This document shows positions 33,832-42,799 of a stretch of 52,304 nucleotides of DNA, piece by piece. The stretch is taken from positions 1 to 52,304 of the forward strand of contig NZ_JARAJZ010000015.1 of assembly GCF_028765345.1 (NCBI RefSeq), written 5' to 3'. Below the pieces are notes generated by a model. That model saw only the letters and a program-made list of their open reading frames with translations, did not search any database and was not told the DNA's origin. The DNA comes from Sporolactobacillus sp. CQH2019 (GTDB taxonomy: Bacteria; Bacillota; Bacilli; Bacillales; Sporolactobacillaceae). The position numbers and the translations under genes were made by a program. How positions within the stretch are numbered: the first letter of the stretch is position 1; each line of letters begins with the position of its first letter.

Positions 33832-33950
33832 AGAACGGGACACCTCTCCATTACATTAAATGACACTTATCCGTCAGCTGTCCTGAAGACAAACAGCAGC
33901 CCGGCCGTCAGATCTTTAAACGGATCATTTACCGATGTTTTTCTATAATC

Positions 33951-33979
33951 ATTATAGTGAAAACACAGCGGCCTGAAAA
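33951..33979 (-). promoter_or_regulatory. Possible promoter of the GH92 gene
   Basis: On the minus strand TATAAT (complement of 33951-33956) has TTTTCA 17 bases upstream (complement of 33974-33979). The -10 lies in a 15-bp palindrome that could bind a repressor. It is about 120 bases from the start codon. Confidence 0.4.
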
Positions 33980-34245
33980 CAGCCGGCCGTCAGTCAGCCT
34001 GATCGTCTTCATTGAAATCGTTCAAAAGGCGCCGAAAAAGCAAAAAAAATATGCGGTGGAAATGCTTGCCGGCATTCCATCGCAAACGAGTAAATGATGG
34101 TTTCCTAAATTAAGATCGGACATCTTAACTTAAGGGTTAACTGCAACAGAAGGTGTGTTAAAGCTTACTCATTTATCATAGACGCCCCGATGCAAGCATT
34201 CAACATTCATGTCATAAAATCTAACACAATTTCTTTTCAATCAGG

Positions 34246-34287
34246 AAAAATAATAAAAATGTCTCTGCTGTCACATCTTCCGACAGC
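34246..34287 (-). terminator. Probable terminator of the proC-like gene
   Basis: On the minus strand GCTGTC (complement of 34282-34287) pairs with GACAGC (complement of 34267-34272), and a T-rich stretch (complement of 34246-34260) follows after six bases. Confidence 0.5.
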
Positions 34288-34289
34288 TG

Positions 34290-35111
34290 TTACTTGGAAA
34301 AAGGCCTGCTCATCTCGCCGGCACGGGCAATGGCCTGATGCACGCATTCGATGATCGCTTCCCGGGTCTGATATCTATTCAGAGTGTCGATACCTGCCTG
34401 CGTCGTTCCCCCCGGTGTAGCCACGGCCTTGAGCAGATCGCCCGCCGTTTTTCCGGAACGGTTCAGCAGGGCAACGGCACCGTTCAAAGTCTGCAGAACG
34501 AGCTGAGCGGAGGCTTCGGCGGAAATTCCCTCACGGATACCGGCCTCTTTCATCGCTTCGGCAAGATAATAAAGATAAGCGGGTCCGCTTCCCGATAAGC
34601 CCGCGATTACATCAATATCCGATTCTCTGACGACGGTTGCCGTACCGACCGTTTCAAACAATTTTACCGCAAGATCCATCTGTTCGCGGGAAACGAATTC
34701 ACCGGCAGCCATACCGGTAGCCGAGAGCCCTATCGAAGCGGATGTATTCGGCATGACACGGACGATCGGCAGATTCTTTCCAGCAACGGAAACGATATAA
34801 GCAGAAGGAACCCCGACCATCAGCGAAAGGACCAGCTGATCCGTCTGAAGGAAATCCTTCATTGAGATCAGAGCTTCCTTTGTATCGCCCGGGCGGAATG
34901 CAAGAATAACCACTTCGGCCTGCTCCAGTGCAGCAGGCTTGTCCTGAGTCACGTGCACGTGATACACGCGTTCGAGATAGTTAAGACGATCTATGCTGGA
35001 ATGGTTATTGATCCAGACACGATCGGCACGGATAAGATTCTTGTTCAGAAAGCCCTTTAACAGGGATTCCGCCAATTCACCTGCGCCGATAAATGTAATT
35101 TTGTTAAGCAT
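34290..35111 (-). CDS. proC: Pyrroline-5-carboxylate reductase family protein
   Basis: A 273-residue NAD(P)H-dependent reductase. The N-terminal dinucleotide motif is ITFIGAGELAES (the usual GNMG is GELA). Later motifs are VRVMPNTSASIG, AGLSGSGPAYLYYLAEAM and KAVATPGGTTQAGI, all at the P5C substrate site. It catalyses the last step of proline synthesis. Bacillales often carry several paralogues (ProG, ProI, ComER), and the altered nucleotide loop makes it hard to say which this is. ATG 35111 has GGGGGATCG just upstream; the longer start has none. Monocistronic. Confidence 0.88.
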   Translation of the reverse strand: MLNKITFIGAGELAESLLKGFLNKNLIRADRVWINNHSSIDRLNYLERVYHVHVTQDKPAALEQAEVVILAFRPGDTKEALISMKDFLQTDQLVLSLMVGVPSAYIVSVAGKNLPIVRVMPNTSASIGLSATGMAAGEFVSREQMDLAVKLFETVGTATVVRESDIDVIAGLSGSGPAYLYYLAEAMKEAGIREGISAEASAQLVLQTLNGAVALLNRSGKTAGDLLKAVATPGGTTQAGIDTLNRYQTREAIIECVHQAIARAGEMSRPFSK

Positions 35112-35241
35112 CGGTCGATCCCCCAATAAGGTCAATTACATCTATTATAGCTTGGAAATACCCGGTTGATAAGAGCGATCATCGTTATTTATAACTTTTA
35201 TGTGAAAACCGGCTCTGAAACCGGGGAAGCGCAACCGTTTC

Positions 35242-36537
35242 TTATGGGCGGTCGGTCAGTGAATGAATCAGATCGGCTTCTCTTTTCTGCTGCTGTTGAT
35301 CGATCTGCACTCCGGAATAATGTATAGAGGCCACCTTTCGATCGGCGCTGCGAAAATTTGTGAACGCACGCATCTGCGACGTGTAGCGGCTCCAGCCGGC
35401 GACCAGTGCCAGCACAATAAGCATAACCTGCGGCGATGAAAGTGTAAAATCCATAATTCCGTAAGCGATAATCGTCGGAAGTGAAAAGAGAAACAGATTG
35501 ACCGCATATCGATTTTTTTTATCGCTTCTCAGACATTGAAACAACAGGTATCCGCTGAATAACATAATGGCAGTAAAGAACAGGCCGACAAACACGCCTG
35601 AAGAGTCAAAAATGGAGAGAAAAAGATCGTGCGCGTGCGATACCATGCGTCCCGTCAGATTGAAATATTGAATGGGAAATCCCAGGGGTGTTGTGCCGAA
35701 AAGCGGCTGTTCAAAAAAAATATGAAGACTGTTCTTCCAGATAGTCAGGCGATCGCCGAGTGACGAGCTCGTGTTCTCCGAACGGGGCATAAACCTGAAA
35801 ATGAGCGGAGACAGTAGGACGATGCCCCCTGATGCGGCAAAAAACAGGCGCTTATCCAGCTTGGCCAGAAAAAGCAGCAGCAGCAGCAGCATAATGATAA
35901 AGCCGGCCCGCGATCCCGTGTCATAAACTGCCAGGCCGAGTATTGGGAGCAGAACCAGGCAGAGTGCCCCCGTCCTGTAATTGTTCCGCCCGATGGCACG
36001 TAGCAGTTCAACGAGAAGGAACGCCAGCGCGAGAATGAGCAAATAACACGCATAATTAGGATTATAAGCCGATCCGTAAAGCCGGTTTTCTCTGGTGAAA
36101 CCTAACAGCAGATGTCCGGTCATCAGGGCGACTCCCTGTCCAACCAGCGAATGGTCGGAGAAAAGGTGGAAAAATTTATCAGATAGGTAAAGATAAACCC
36201 CGCCGAAAATCGTAATCCAGACATACTGCCTTATCTGCAGAAATTCGTGATGATGCAAGTAATAAAGATAGACGCCCATGTAGCCCAGGATCATCAGTGT
36301 CGACAGCAGATAGAAAATCCGGAGAGTGCTGAGAGCGGCGCCGACGGAAGCCAATGCTATCAGCATAAACAAAATGCTGATGGCATCCTTCGGCAGAGGG
36401 CGCCTTTTTCTGACCCTATCCGTCCACTCCACGGCGCCGAGAGCGGCGAGCCAGGCTATTCCCAGAGGCGGAAGAATATATAGCAATATAAAGCCGATCA
36501 TAAGAGGCTGATTTCTGATGATTTTAATCCCGTTCAT
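35242..36537 (-). CDS. O-antigen ligase (Wzy/WaaL)-family membrane protein
   Basis: A 431-residue protein with about twelve hydrophobic helices. The O-antigen ligase domain is recognised from the loop RLTIWKNSLHIFFEQPLFG, then MVSHAHDLFLSIFDSSG (catalytic-type His), between the late helices. Family members polymerise or ligate polysaccharide units outside the membrane; in Gram-positives they act on capsule or teichoic-acid-like polymers or have unknown roles. ATG 36537 follows GGGGGAA by eight bases. No glycosyltransferase cluster is near, so the polymer cannot be inferred. Confidence 0.83.
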   Translation of the reverse strand: MNGIKIIRNQPLMIGFILLYILPPLGIAWLAALGAVEWTDRVRKRRPLPKDAISILFMLIALASVGAALSTLRIFYLLSTLMILGYMGVYLYYLHHHEFLQIRQYVWITIFGGVYLYLSDKFFHLFSDHSLVGQGVALMTGHLLLGFTRENRLYGSAYNPNYACYLLILALAFLLVELLRAIGRNNYRTGALCLVLLPILGLAVYDTGSRAGFIIMLLLLLLFLAKLDKRLFFAASGGIVLLSPLIFRFMPRSENTSSSLGDRLTIWKNSLHIFFEQPLFGTTPLGFPIQYFNLTGRMVSHAHDLFLSIFDSSGVFVGLFFTAIMLFSGYLLFQCLRSDKKNRYAVNLFLFSLPTIIAYGIMDFTLSSPQVMLIVLALVAGWSRYTSQMRAFTNFRSADRKVASIHYSGVQIDQQQQKREADLIHSLTDRP

Positions 36538-36945
36538 CTTGTAAATTCCCCCGAAAATGGCATGATACACTCAAGTCCATTCCTTATATTCTATACAGTA
36601 ATCTGCGGATAAAGGAGATTTGTGTGTAAATTTATACATCTGTAAATTATTTGTAAAGACGGATGCGGTTGCCGAGAAGCTGCTTCAAGCTAATAAAGGA
36701 TATCATGGAAAGCCCGGATTGCCAAACCCTTGGCACAGCCTGCGGAGGTCGGGACGGCCTCGTGGCGGACAGCGGCTGCTTATCCGATAAAATTTTGTAC
36801 TTCCCTATATAATATAAAAAGAACGGTCAAGAATCATCAATCGGAATTTTTTATGAGAACGGCATGCAGCGAAAAAACTGCCGGCATCACAAATAACGGC
36901 TATAATAAAAAGGACAAGGTTTGCACTATGTTGGAGGCGATCATG
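36538..36945. other. Intergenic region between divergent genes
   Basis: 408 bases. A TATAAT at 36901-36906 could be the -10 of the MocA-family gene, with a weak -35 (CTGCCG, 36878-36883) 17 bases upstream. The left end is AT-rich and should hold the ligase-like gene's promoter. An in-frame extension of the oxidoreductase ORF to 36730 has no ribosome site and is not coding. Confidence 0.45.
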
Positions 36946-37929
36946 ATGAAACTGGCAACGATCGGAACGAGCAAAATTACCGATTCATTTCTCAATGCCG
37001 TTGAGAAAAGCGGAAGGCTGACCTTTGAGGGCGCCTATTCGCGGACAGAGGAAAAAGCACAGACATTTACTGAAACACATCATGGGAAAAAATGGTTTAC
37101 ATCAATTGAAAAACTGGCGGAAAGCAGCGATATCGATGTCGTTTATGTGGCTTCGCCGAACAGTCTGCATTTTGAACAGGTGAAAGTGCTGCTCGGCGCA
37201 GGCAAGCACGTGATCTGTGAAAAACCGATCTTTGCGACTGGGAAAGAGTTTGCCGAGGCATTTGAATTGGCGGAAAAAAATCATGTTTTCCTGTTTGAAG
37301 CAATCCGCAACATTCAGACACCGGTGTTTGCCCGGCTGAAGGAGGAGCTGCCGAGAGCGGGCAAAATCCGTTCTGCGGTCCTGCAGCTGATCCAGTATTC
37401 TTCCCGATACGATCAGTTTCTCGAGGGAAAAATCACAAATGTTTTCTCTCCTCAATTTGCCGGCGGCGCGCTGGAGGATCTGGGCGTTTATCCGCTGTAT
37501 GTTGCTGTTGCGCTATTTGGCGCTCCGGAAGACGCGGCTTATTACCCGGTCAAGCTGTCAAGCGGCATCGACGGCAGCGGCACACTCGTTTTGCGGTATG
37601 AGGGGTTTGTCTGCACGATTCTTTGCTCAAAGATCGCCCACTCGGGTGTGCCTTCGCAGATTCACGGCGAAAAAGGGACATTCAGCATCAACAGTTCGTC
37701 CGACATTTCCCGGCTGGAATGGCAGGATGCGCATACGAAAGAAACGGAAACCGTCGCTTCAAATCCGTCGGACAACGACAAATTTTATGAAATCAACCGT
37801 TTTGCCGATATCATCGAAAACGGACGCACATCGGATTATCTGCATTTGAAAAACCTGAGCCGTGAAGTGCTTCGCGTGATGGAAACCGTCCGCAAGCAAA
37901 ACGGAATCATTTTCCCAAACGACCGGTGA
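36946..37929 (+). CDS. Gfo/Idh/MocA-family oxidoreductase
   Basis: A 327-residue NAD(P)-dependent oxidoreductase. The Rossmann fold opens MKLATIGTSKITDSFLNAVE. DVVYVASPNSLHFEQVKVLL and GKHVICEKPIFATGKEFAEA carry the conserved Glu-Lys-Pro motif of the family; GALEDLGVYPLYVAVALFG is in the C-terminal domain. Members oxidise or reduce sugars, inositols or trans-dihydrodiols. Substrate unknown. GGAGG at 36933-36937 fits ATG 36946 (8 bases) or ATG 36943. Single gene, followed by a strong terminator. Confidence 0.9.
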   Translation: MKLATIGTSKITDSFLNAVEKSGRLTFEGAYSRTEEKAQTFTETHHGKKWFTSIEKLAESSDIDVVYVASPNSLHFEQVKVLLGAGKHVICEKPIFATGKEFAEAFELAEKNHVFLFEAIRNIQTPVFARLKEELPRAGKIRSAVLQLIQYSSRYDQFLEGKITNVFSPQFAGGALEDLGVYPLYVAVALFGAPEDAAYYPVKLSSGIDGSGTLVLRYEGFVCTILCSKIAHSGVPSQIHGEKGTFSINSSSDISRLEWQDAHTKETETVASNPSDNDKFYEINRFADIIENGRTSDYLHLKNLSREVLRVMETVRKQNGIIFPNDR

Positions 37930-37991
37930 GCCGATTCAGTTATGGAGCGCCGGGGTGTCAAAGGCTGAAGAAAAAATTATGCTCATATTAC

Positions 37992-38021
37992 AAAAAAGGC
38001 ATCAATTACGATGCCTTTTTT
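37992..38021. terminator. Strong bidirectional terminator after MocA-family gene
   Basis: AAAAAAGGCATC (37992-38003) and GATGCCTTTTTT (38010-38021) form a perfect 12-bp stem with a 6-base loop. Confidence 0.9.
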
Positions 38022-38244
38022 GTATTGCTTCAGACTGAAACAGCCGATCAGGCAAAAATAAAAACGCTCGGCGGCTGCATTGGAAACGGGAGAAAATGAG
38101 CGGTCCCTCCTGTTCCCTTTTTTAATACATGGAGGGGCGCTCCCTTTTCAAAACAATGGTTCAAATTAAAATGGCATTTTTGTTTGCGTTATATATAACA
38201 TTGTCTTAATATAATTATATTGTTATATAAACAATGATGAATAT
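38022..38244. other. AT-rich region carrying the ars promoter
   Basis: About 220 bases leading to the arsR remnant (315 from the previous gene). Apart from the promoter and dyad near its end, nothing was recognised. Confidence 0.5.
38193..38229 (+). promoter_or_regulatory. Promoter and probable ArsR operator of the decayed ars locus
   Basis: -35 TTGTCT (38201-38206) and -10 TATATA (38224-38229) are 17 bases apart. ATATAACA (38193-38200) and TGTTATAT (38221-38228) form a perfect 8-bp inverted repeat bracketing the -35 and overlapping the -10, as expected for an ArsR/SmtB operator. Confidence 0.6.
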
Positions 38245-38633
38245 ATGAATAAGGAGACCGGGATTGAAGAAATTTCTTCACCATTGGAGGTTATTGGCGA
38301 CAGGAGACGGCTTACGATACTCGCCTGTTCAGTCGGGAGAGATATGTATCTGCGAATTTTTCGATTTATCACAGTCGGCCATTAACCGCACCTGAAAAAA
38401 TGAGTTGGACCGGCGTCATCCAGAGAATGTGGGTCTACTTTCGCTTGAAGGAGGATCCGCCCGCCTGCTTGACGGCGATCATTCGGGTACCTCCCCGGCA
38501 GATTTCGGAAAACGGCGACCTGTCGGAAAGATCGAAATCAGGTTGCCATAAAAGGGCAATACGAAAAAGGGCACAGGCAGTTTTTCAAAATTCGGCATTG
38601 CGCGGTTTATCAGCCTGTCGCAAGTCAAATTAA
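38245..38633 (+). pseudogene. arsR: arsR remnant with several frameshifts
   Basis: No single frame is intact, but ArsR segments appear in the right order in different frames. LEVIGDRRRLTILACSVGR is in the frame of ATG 38245. EICICEFFDLSQSAINR, with the metalloid-binding C-x-C and recognition helix, is in the frame of 38339. HLKK is in the frame of 38389, and TGVIQRMWVYFRLKEDP in the frame of 38400. At least two, probably three, indels are needed. An intact protein would be the arsenite-responsive repressor of the operon. The surviving promoter/operator upstream and arsM remnant downstream support the reading. Confidence 0.72.
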
Positions 38634-38659
38634 AAATTTTGGTAAAGGGGTTTGCATGT

Positions 38660-39465
38660 ATGAACACTGTTTCAAATGATCAAATCAGACAAAACGTCCG
38701 AAACCGATACAGACAGATCGCTCTCCAGGATATCTCGGCCGCAGCTGGCTGCTGTTCACAGGGCGCCGGCTGCGGCAGCACTCCGGCCGATCATGACGGC
38801 GTGTCGGAAAAACTGGCTATTCGGCTGCTGAACTGTCTTCGGTTCCGGCGGGCGCCAATTTAGGATTGGGCTGCGGAAACCCGCAGGCGATTGCTTCGCT
38901 GAAGCCGGGGGAACATGTACTCGATCTTGGGAGCGGTGCCGGGTTCGATTGCTTTCTGGCGGCACGTCAGGTCGGCGCAAAGGGCCGTGTGATCGGCGTC
39001 GATATGACCCCGGAAATGATCAGCAAGGCGCGCCGGAACGCTTCTGCAGGCGATTTTCCCCATGTGGAATTCCGGCTCGGGGAAATTGAATATCTGCCGG
39101 TTGCAGACCGCTCCATTGATGTCATTCTTTCCAATTGCGTGATTAACCTGTCTCCGGACAAGCAGCAGGTGTTCCGTGAAGCTTTCCGCGTACTGAAGAA
39201 GGGCGGCCGCCTGGCCGTCTCCGACATTGTCCTGACTGCGGAATTACCGCCGGATATTAAAAACGATCTGGATGTTTCTTATTCAGGATGTATTTCCGGT
39301 GCCTCTTCAATCAAAGATCTGCAGTCCATGCTGGAACAAAGCGGGTTTTCGCAGATCGAGATTAAACCGAAAGACGAATCTAAATCATTTATTAAAGAAT
39401 GGATGCCGGGAGCGGGCATTGAAAAGTATATTGTCTCTTCGACGATTCAGGCGCTGAAACAATAA
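38660..39465 (+). pseudogene. arsM: arsM (arsenite methyltransferase), one frameshift
   Basis: Two overlapping frames together give a full-length ArsM. Frame one starts at ATG 38660 (AAAGGGG nine bases upstream) with VRNRYRQIA and the Cys-rich GCCSQGAGCG. The frame then shifts by -1 around 38806-38816. Frame two continues [20 protein letters not shown], then [20 protein letters not shown] (SAM site), [11 protein letters not shown] and [17 protein letters not shown], ending QALKQ at 39465. Intact ArsM methylates As(III) with S-adenosylmethionine. A one-base sequencing error cannot be excluded for this gene alone, but the neighbouring arsR is also broken, so true decay is more likely. Confidence 0.8.
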
Positions 39466-39622
39466 ATGTCATTATCAGCAGATATTTTAAAAACAGCAAA
39501 TCGGGCAGAAGATCATTTCCGTTCATCATAGCAGTTATTTCCGGCTGCCTGCGAGTCCCGCATACCCTTCGCTGAATTGGAGAAAATGAAAAAAAATCAA
39601 TCATAGCGAAGGACTGAACATC

Positions 39623-41179
39623 ATGGATCAAAAAAAGGTTTCTTTTTCTGAAGAAACTCGTTCGGTATGGCGGGACTCGGTACATTTTCCCACATTCAAG
39701 CCTCTGGAAGAGGACATTCAGACCGAGACGGCGATCGTCGGCGGCGGAATTTCCGGAATTGCAGCGGCCTATTTACTGGCGAAAGAGGGGATGAAAGTCG
39801 CCCTGATCGAAGCAGCGCAGCTCTGCAGCGGAACAACCGGATATACGACGGCGAAGGTGACGGCTCAGCATGGTTTGATTTACAATGAACTGATCGGGCA
39901 TTTTGGCGTGGAAAAAGCGAAACTTTATTATCAGGCTAACCGGGAGGCGCTCGATTGGATCGGCCGGATCGTCCGGGAACAGGATGTTCGCTGCGGCTTT
40001 CAAAAACGGCCGGCCCTCGTTTATGCAACGTCCGCCCGGAAAGCTGAAGAGATTGAAAAAGAGGCTGAAGCCTATCGGAAACTGGGCATTCCGGGAAGCC
40101 TTTCCGATTCGATCGGGCTGCCGCTCCAAGTTAAAAGAGCCCTGACCATGCCGGAGCAGGCGCAGTTCCATCCGCTGATGTTTCTTCATTTTTTGATCTC
40201 GGAACTCGTTAAAATGGATGTCCCGATCTATGAACAGACACTGGCGGTGAATATTGAGGAAGAGCCGTCCTGTGTCGTCCATACCGAAAAAGGGCCGCGG
40301 ATTCATTGCCGGGAAGTATTAATCTGTTCCCATTTTCCCTTTTATGATAAGGCCTTCTACTTTTCGAGAATGTATCCTGAGCGTTCTTATCTGATGGCTG
40401 TCGAGACAGATCAGTCACCTGAAGGCATGTACCTCAGCGCAGAAGAGCCGAAACGTTCGATCAGGAGCCTGACTCTGGACGGGCGTTCGCTCGTGCTCGT
40501 CGGCGGCGAGAATCACCGAACCGGCCGCGGTGAGAACACGGCCGCTCACTTTCAGAATCTGGCCGCGTTTGCCGAACAGGTTTTCGGGACGGACTCAATC
40601 GTTTGCCGCTGGTCGGCTCAGGACTACACGACTCTTGACAAGGTACCGTATATCGGAAGACTGTCGGCTGGAAAGCCTCATATTTATGTAGCGGCAGGTT
40701 TCAGAAAATGGGGGATGACGACGGGAATACTTGCCGCGAGGCTGCTTGCAGATCAGCTTCTGGAGCGCACCAATCCATACGGCGCAGTTTTCAGCCCGTC
40801 GCGCTTTGCCGCCGATCCGATGATCAAGCGCTTTTTCATTGAAAATAGTCAAGTAGCTGGCCACCTGATCAGCGGAAAGCTGGCCAAAGCATCGACGTCG
40901 ATTGAAGATCTGGACGCTGACGAAGGCGCCGTCATCTCTTTAAACGGGAAACGTGCCGGTGCCTATAAAGATAAGAACGGTCGGCTGACGGTCGTTGATA
41001 CGACTTGCCCGCACATGGGGTGTGAGGTAAACTGGAACCAAGGTGAGCGGACATGGGACTGCCCATGCCACGGATCGCGCTTCAAGGCAACCGGGGAACT
41101 GATTGACGGTCCGGCGAAGAAGCCCCTGAAGCAGCTTTACGCGGAGAAGCGGACCGACGGCGACACGAGACAGGTGTAA
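39623..41179 (+). CDS. yhfW: FAD oxidoreductase with C-terminal Rieske domain (YhfW-like)
   Basis: A 518-residue fusion. Residues 1-400 are a DAO-type FAD-dependent oxidoreductase (TAIVGGGISGIAAAYLLAKE, TTGYTTAKVTAQHGL, GRLSAGKPHIYVAAGFRKWG). Residues about 425-510 are a Rieske [2Fe-2S] domain with ligands in CPHMGC and CPCHGSRF. This matches B. subtilis YhfW, whose substrate is unknown. The Rieske domain probably passes electrons to or from the flavin in the cytosol. ATG 39623 follows AAGGAC closely. The next gene starts 17 bases downstream, so they are co-transcribed. Confidence 0.9.
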   Translation: MDQKKVSFSEETRSVWRDSVHFPTFKPLEEDIQTETAIVGGGISGIAAAYLLAKEGMKVALIEAAQLCSGTTGYTTAKVTAQHGLIYNELIGHFGVEKAKLYYQANREALDWIGRIVREQDVRCGFQKRPALVYATSARKAEEIEKEAEAYRKLGIPGSLSDSIGLPLQVKRALTMPEQAQFHPLMFLHFLISELVKMDVPIYEQTLAVNIEEEPSCVVHTEKGPRIHCREVLICSHFPFYDKAFYFSRMYPERSYLMAVETDQSPEGMYLSAEEPKRSIRSLTLDGRSLVLVGGENHRTGRGENTAAHFQNLAAFAEQVFGTDSIVCRWSAQDYTTLDKVPYIGRLSAGKPHIYVAAGFRKWGMTTGILAARLLADQLLERTNPYGAVFSPSRFAADPMIKRFFIENSQVAGHLISGKLAKASTSIEDLDADEGAVISLNGKRAGAYKDKNGRLTVVDTTCPHMGCEVNWNQGERTWDCPCHGSRFKATGELIDGPAKKPLKQLYAEKRTDGDTRQV

Positions 41180-41195
41180 AAGAGGTGTTGTTCAC

Positions 41196-41570
41196 TTGAG
41201 TATTATTGATATTCTGGCGGAAGAGAAGATTCAGGAAGGGCTGAAGTCGGGAGCTTTCGACAACCTGGAGGGGCAGGGCCGGCCGCTTAAGTACGAAGAT
41301 TTATCGGCGGTTCCGGAAGATTTGCGTGTCGGCTATAAAATGTTGAAAAATGCCGGTTATCTGCCTGAGGAACTGCAGTTGAGAAAAGAGATCGTTACGT
41401 TGAACGAACTGATCCGCTGCTGCGGGGACGAACCGGAACGGCGGCGCCTCAGCGGCGAGCTGCGGATCAAGAGACTGAAATTCAATCAGCTGATGGAAAA
41501 GAGATCCGTCCGCACATCGCAAACGTTCCGCAATTATCGGAATAGAATGTTCAGCCGGCTGCATATGTAA
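41196..41570 (+). CDS. DUF1992 (DnaJ-homologue subfamily C28-like) protein
   Basis: A 124-residue protein containing the DUF1992 conserved segment: AEEKIQEGLKSGAFDNLEGQ, then GRPLKYEDLSAVPEDLRVGY and KNAGYLPEELQLRKEI. It starts at TTG 41196 with GAGGTG upstream. The domain occurs alone in bacteria and in DNAJC28 of eukaryotes; no biochemical role is established. Probably cytosolic, co-transcribed with the YhfW-like gene. Confidence 0.9.
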   Translation: MSIIDILAEEKIQEGLKSGAFDNLEGQGRPLKYEDLSAVPEDLRVGYKMLKNAGYLPEELQLRKEIVTLNELIRCCGDEPERRRLSGELRIKRLKFNQLMEKRSVRTSQTFRNYRNRMFSRLHM

Positions 41571-41982
41571 AGAAAACGTGCCGATTGGTAGCCTTTAGGT
41601 TCAGCCGGCTCCTAGCGCGGCGTGAAAGTGACGTGAACTCTTCTTCTTCTGAAAAGCGATCACTTGGCACGGACGCCGGTCTGTTTCTCTGAATGTTCAT
41701 ACGAATGGCGATTTTGTTTCTCTGAAAAAGATCGGTATCATGCGCGGACAGGCGTTGCATGGCGAAAACAGCCGATCTTTTTCGGCCGGCTGCCTGCGTA
41801 TTTCGGTAAATTGTGGTGGAAATCGCCGGGAAATGCGGTATAAAAGCAGAATAGCGACAGCAACGTGCGGAAAATCAACAGTAACGGCCAAAGAATCGGC
41901 AATAAACGGACCGTAAGCAATAAGTGCGGATAATCAGAACAGAAAATCGTCTCTGATGGATGGATCAGCCCGCGGCCGGAAT
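41571..41982. other. Intergenic region before array 3
   Basis: About 410 bases. It contains a hairpin with 11-bp arms, AAAAAGATCGG (41725-41735) / CCGATCTTTTT (41772-41782), and a 36-base loop. This may terminate the DUF1992 transcript. No gene recognised. Confidence 0.5.
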
Positions 41983-42474
41983 TTTATCGGTCGACGGAGT
42001 GGGTTTAACGACGGCGCCCAGGCTTTCGGTCAATGTCGGGAGTTTATCGGTCTGCGTGTCCGATTTATCGGTCAATGCCGCGATTTTATCGGTCGCCGAA
42101 TCCGTTTTATCGGTCAGCGCCGTGGATTTAACGATCGGCGCTTGGGCTTTCGGTCATGGTCAGGAGTTTATCGGTCAGTGTGCCCGATTTATCGGTCAAT
42201 ACCGCGATTTTATCGGTCGCCGAATCCGGTTTATCGGTCGACGGAGTGGATTTAACGATCGACGCCCGGGCTTTCGGTCAATGCCGTGAGTTTATCGGTC
42301 GGCGTGTCCGATTTATCGGTCAATACCGCGATTTTATCGGTCGCCGAATCCGGTTTATCGGTCAATACCGCGATTTTATCGGTCGTCGAATCCGGTTTAT
42401 CGGTCAGCGCCGTGGATTTAACGATCGGCACAGGGCTTTCGGTCATTGCACCCGGTTTATCAGTCGCCGCGGAA
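41983..42474. repeat. Array 3: about 24 units of 19-21 bp, TTTATCGGTC core
   Basis: Head-to-tail units begin TTTATCGGTC (or TTTAACGATC, or a shortened TTTCGGTC) followed by 11 variable bases such as AATACCGCGAT, GCCGAATCCGG, GACGGAGTGGA and AGCGCCGTGGA. Normal units are 21 bp; the TTTCGGTC class is 19 bp, lacking AT. The order TTTAACG - TTTCGG - several TTTATCGG units recurs about every six to seven units, so multi-unit blocks were duplicated. The reverse complement of the core is GACCGATAAA, identical to the core of array 4. It lies between the DUF1992 gene and a minus-strand MerR gene. Confidence 0.97.
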
Positions 42475-42600
42475 TTTTATGGATTGCGGAAACGTTTTTC
42501 GTCTTTCGAGAGATTGACGGTCTCAGGAAAAATCGATCATTATTGGACGGCTCAGCAGGAAAATGAGTTAAGGTGATACTCATATTATTTTATAATACCA

Positions 42601-42629
42601 AAAAAGAGCGGATGAACCCCGCTCTTTTT
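42601..42629. terminator. Bidirectional terminator downstream of array 3
   Basis: AAAAAGAGCGG (42601-42611) pairs with CCGCTCTTTTT (42619-42629) over 11 bp with a 7-base loop. Confidence 0.8.
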
Positions 42630-42749
42630 AATCCGCATTCGGTTTCGCTCGATATAAGAACAATAAGCATTGGAACAAGCGTGAATCGCCGCAACGGGAT
42701 CGCTTCCGCACGGAACCTTTTGACGGCCGCACATGCTTTAATCCGGCAG

Positions 42750-42799
42750 AACGGAAAACAGGCAGGGACGGCATCCGCGTTTCCTGCCTGTTTTCCGTT
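42750..42799 (-). terminator. Perfect 17-bp hairpin at the end of the merR gene
   Basis: AACGGAAAACAGGCAGG (42750-42766) and CCTGCCTGTTTTCCGTT (42783-42799) are perfectly complementary with a 16-base loop. The stem ends at the first base of the merR stop codon. No long U-tract follows, but its strength and position suggest termination or mRNA 3'-end protection. Confidence 0.6.

Larger units (their letters stand above)
33832..34289. other. Intergenic region upstream of the GH92 gene
   Basis: 458 bases containing the probable GH92 promoter, the proC terminator and the palindrome CTATAATCATTATAG (33943-33957). No coding sequence recognised. Confidence 0.5.

Noticed and set aside
41956-42576. 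ORFs over array 3
   Set aside because: All plus-strand frames are partly open because of the 21-bp period; no start site with a ribosome binding sequence.
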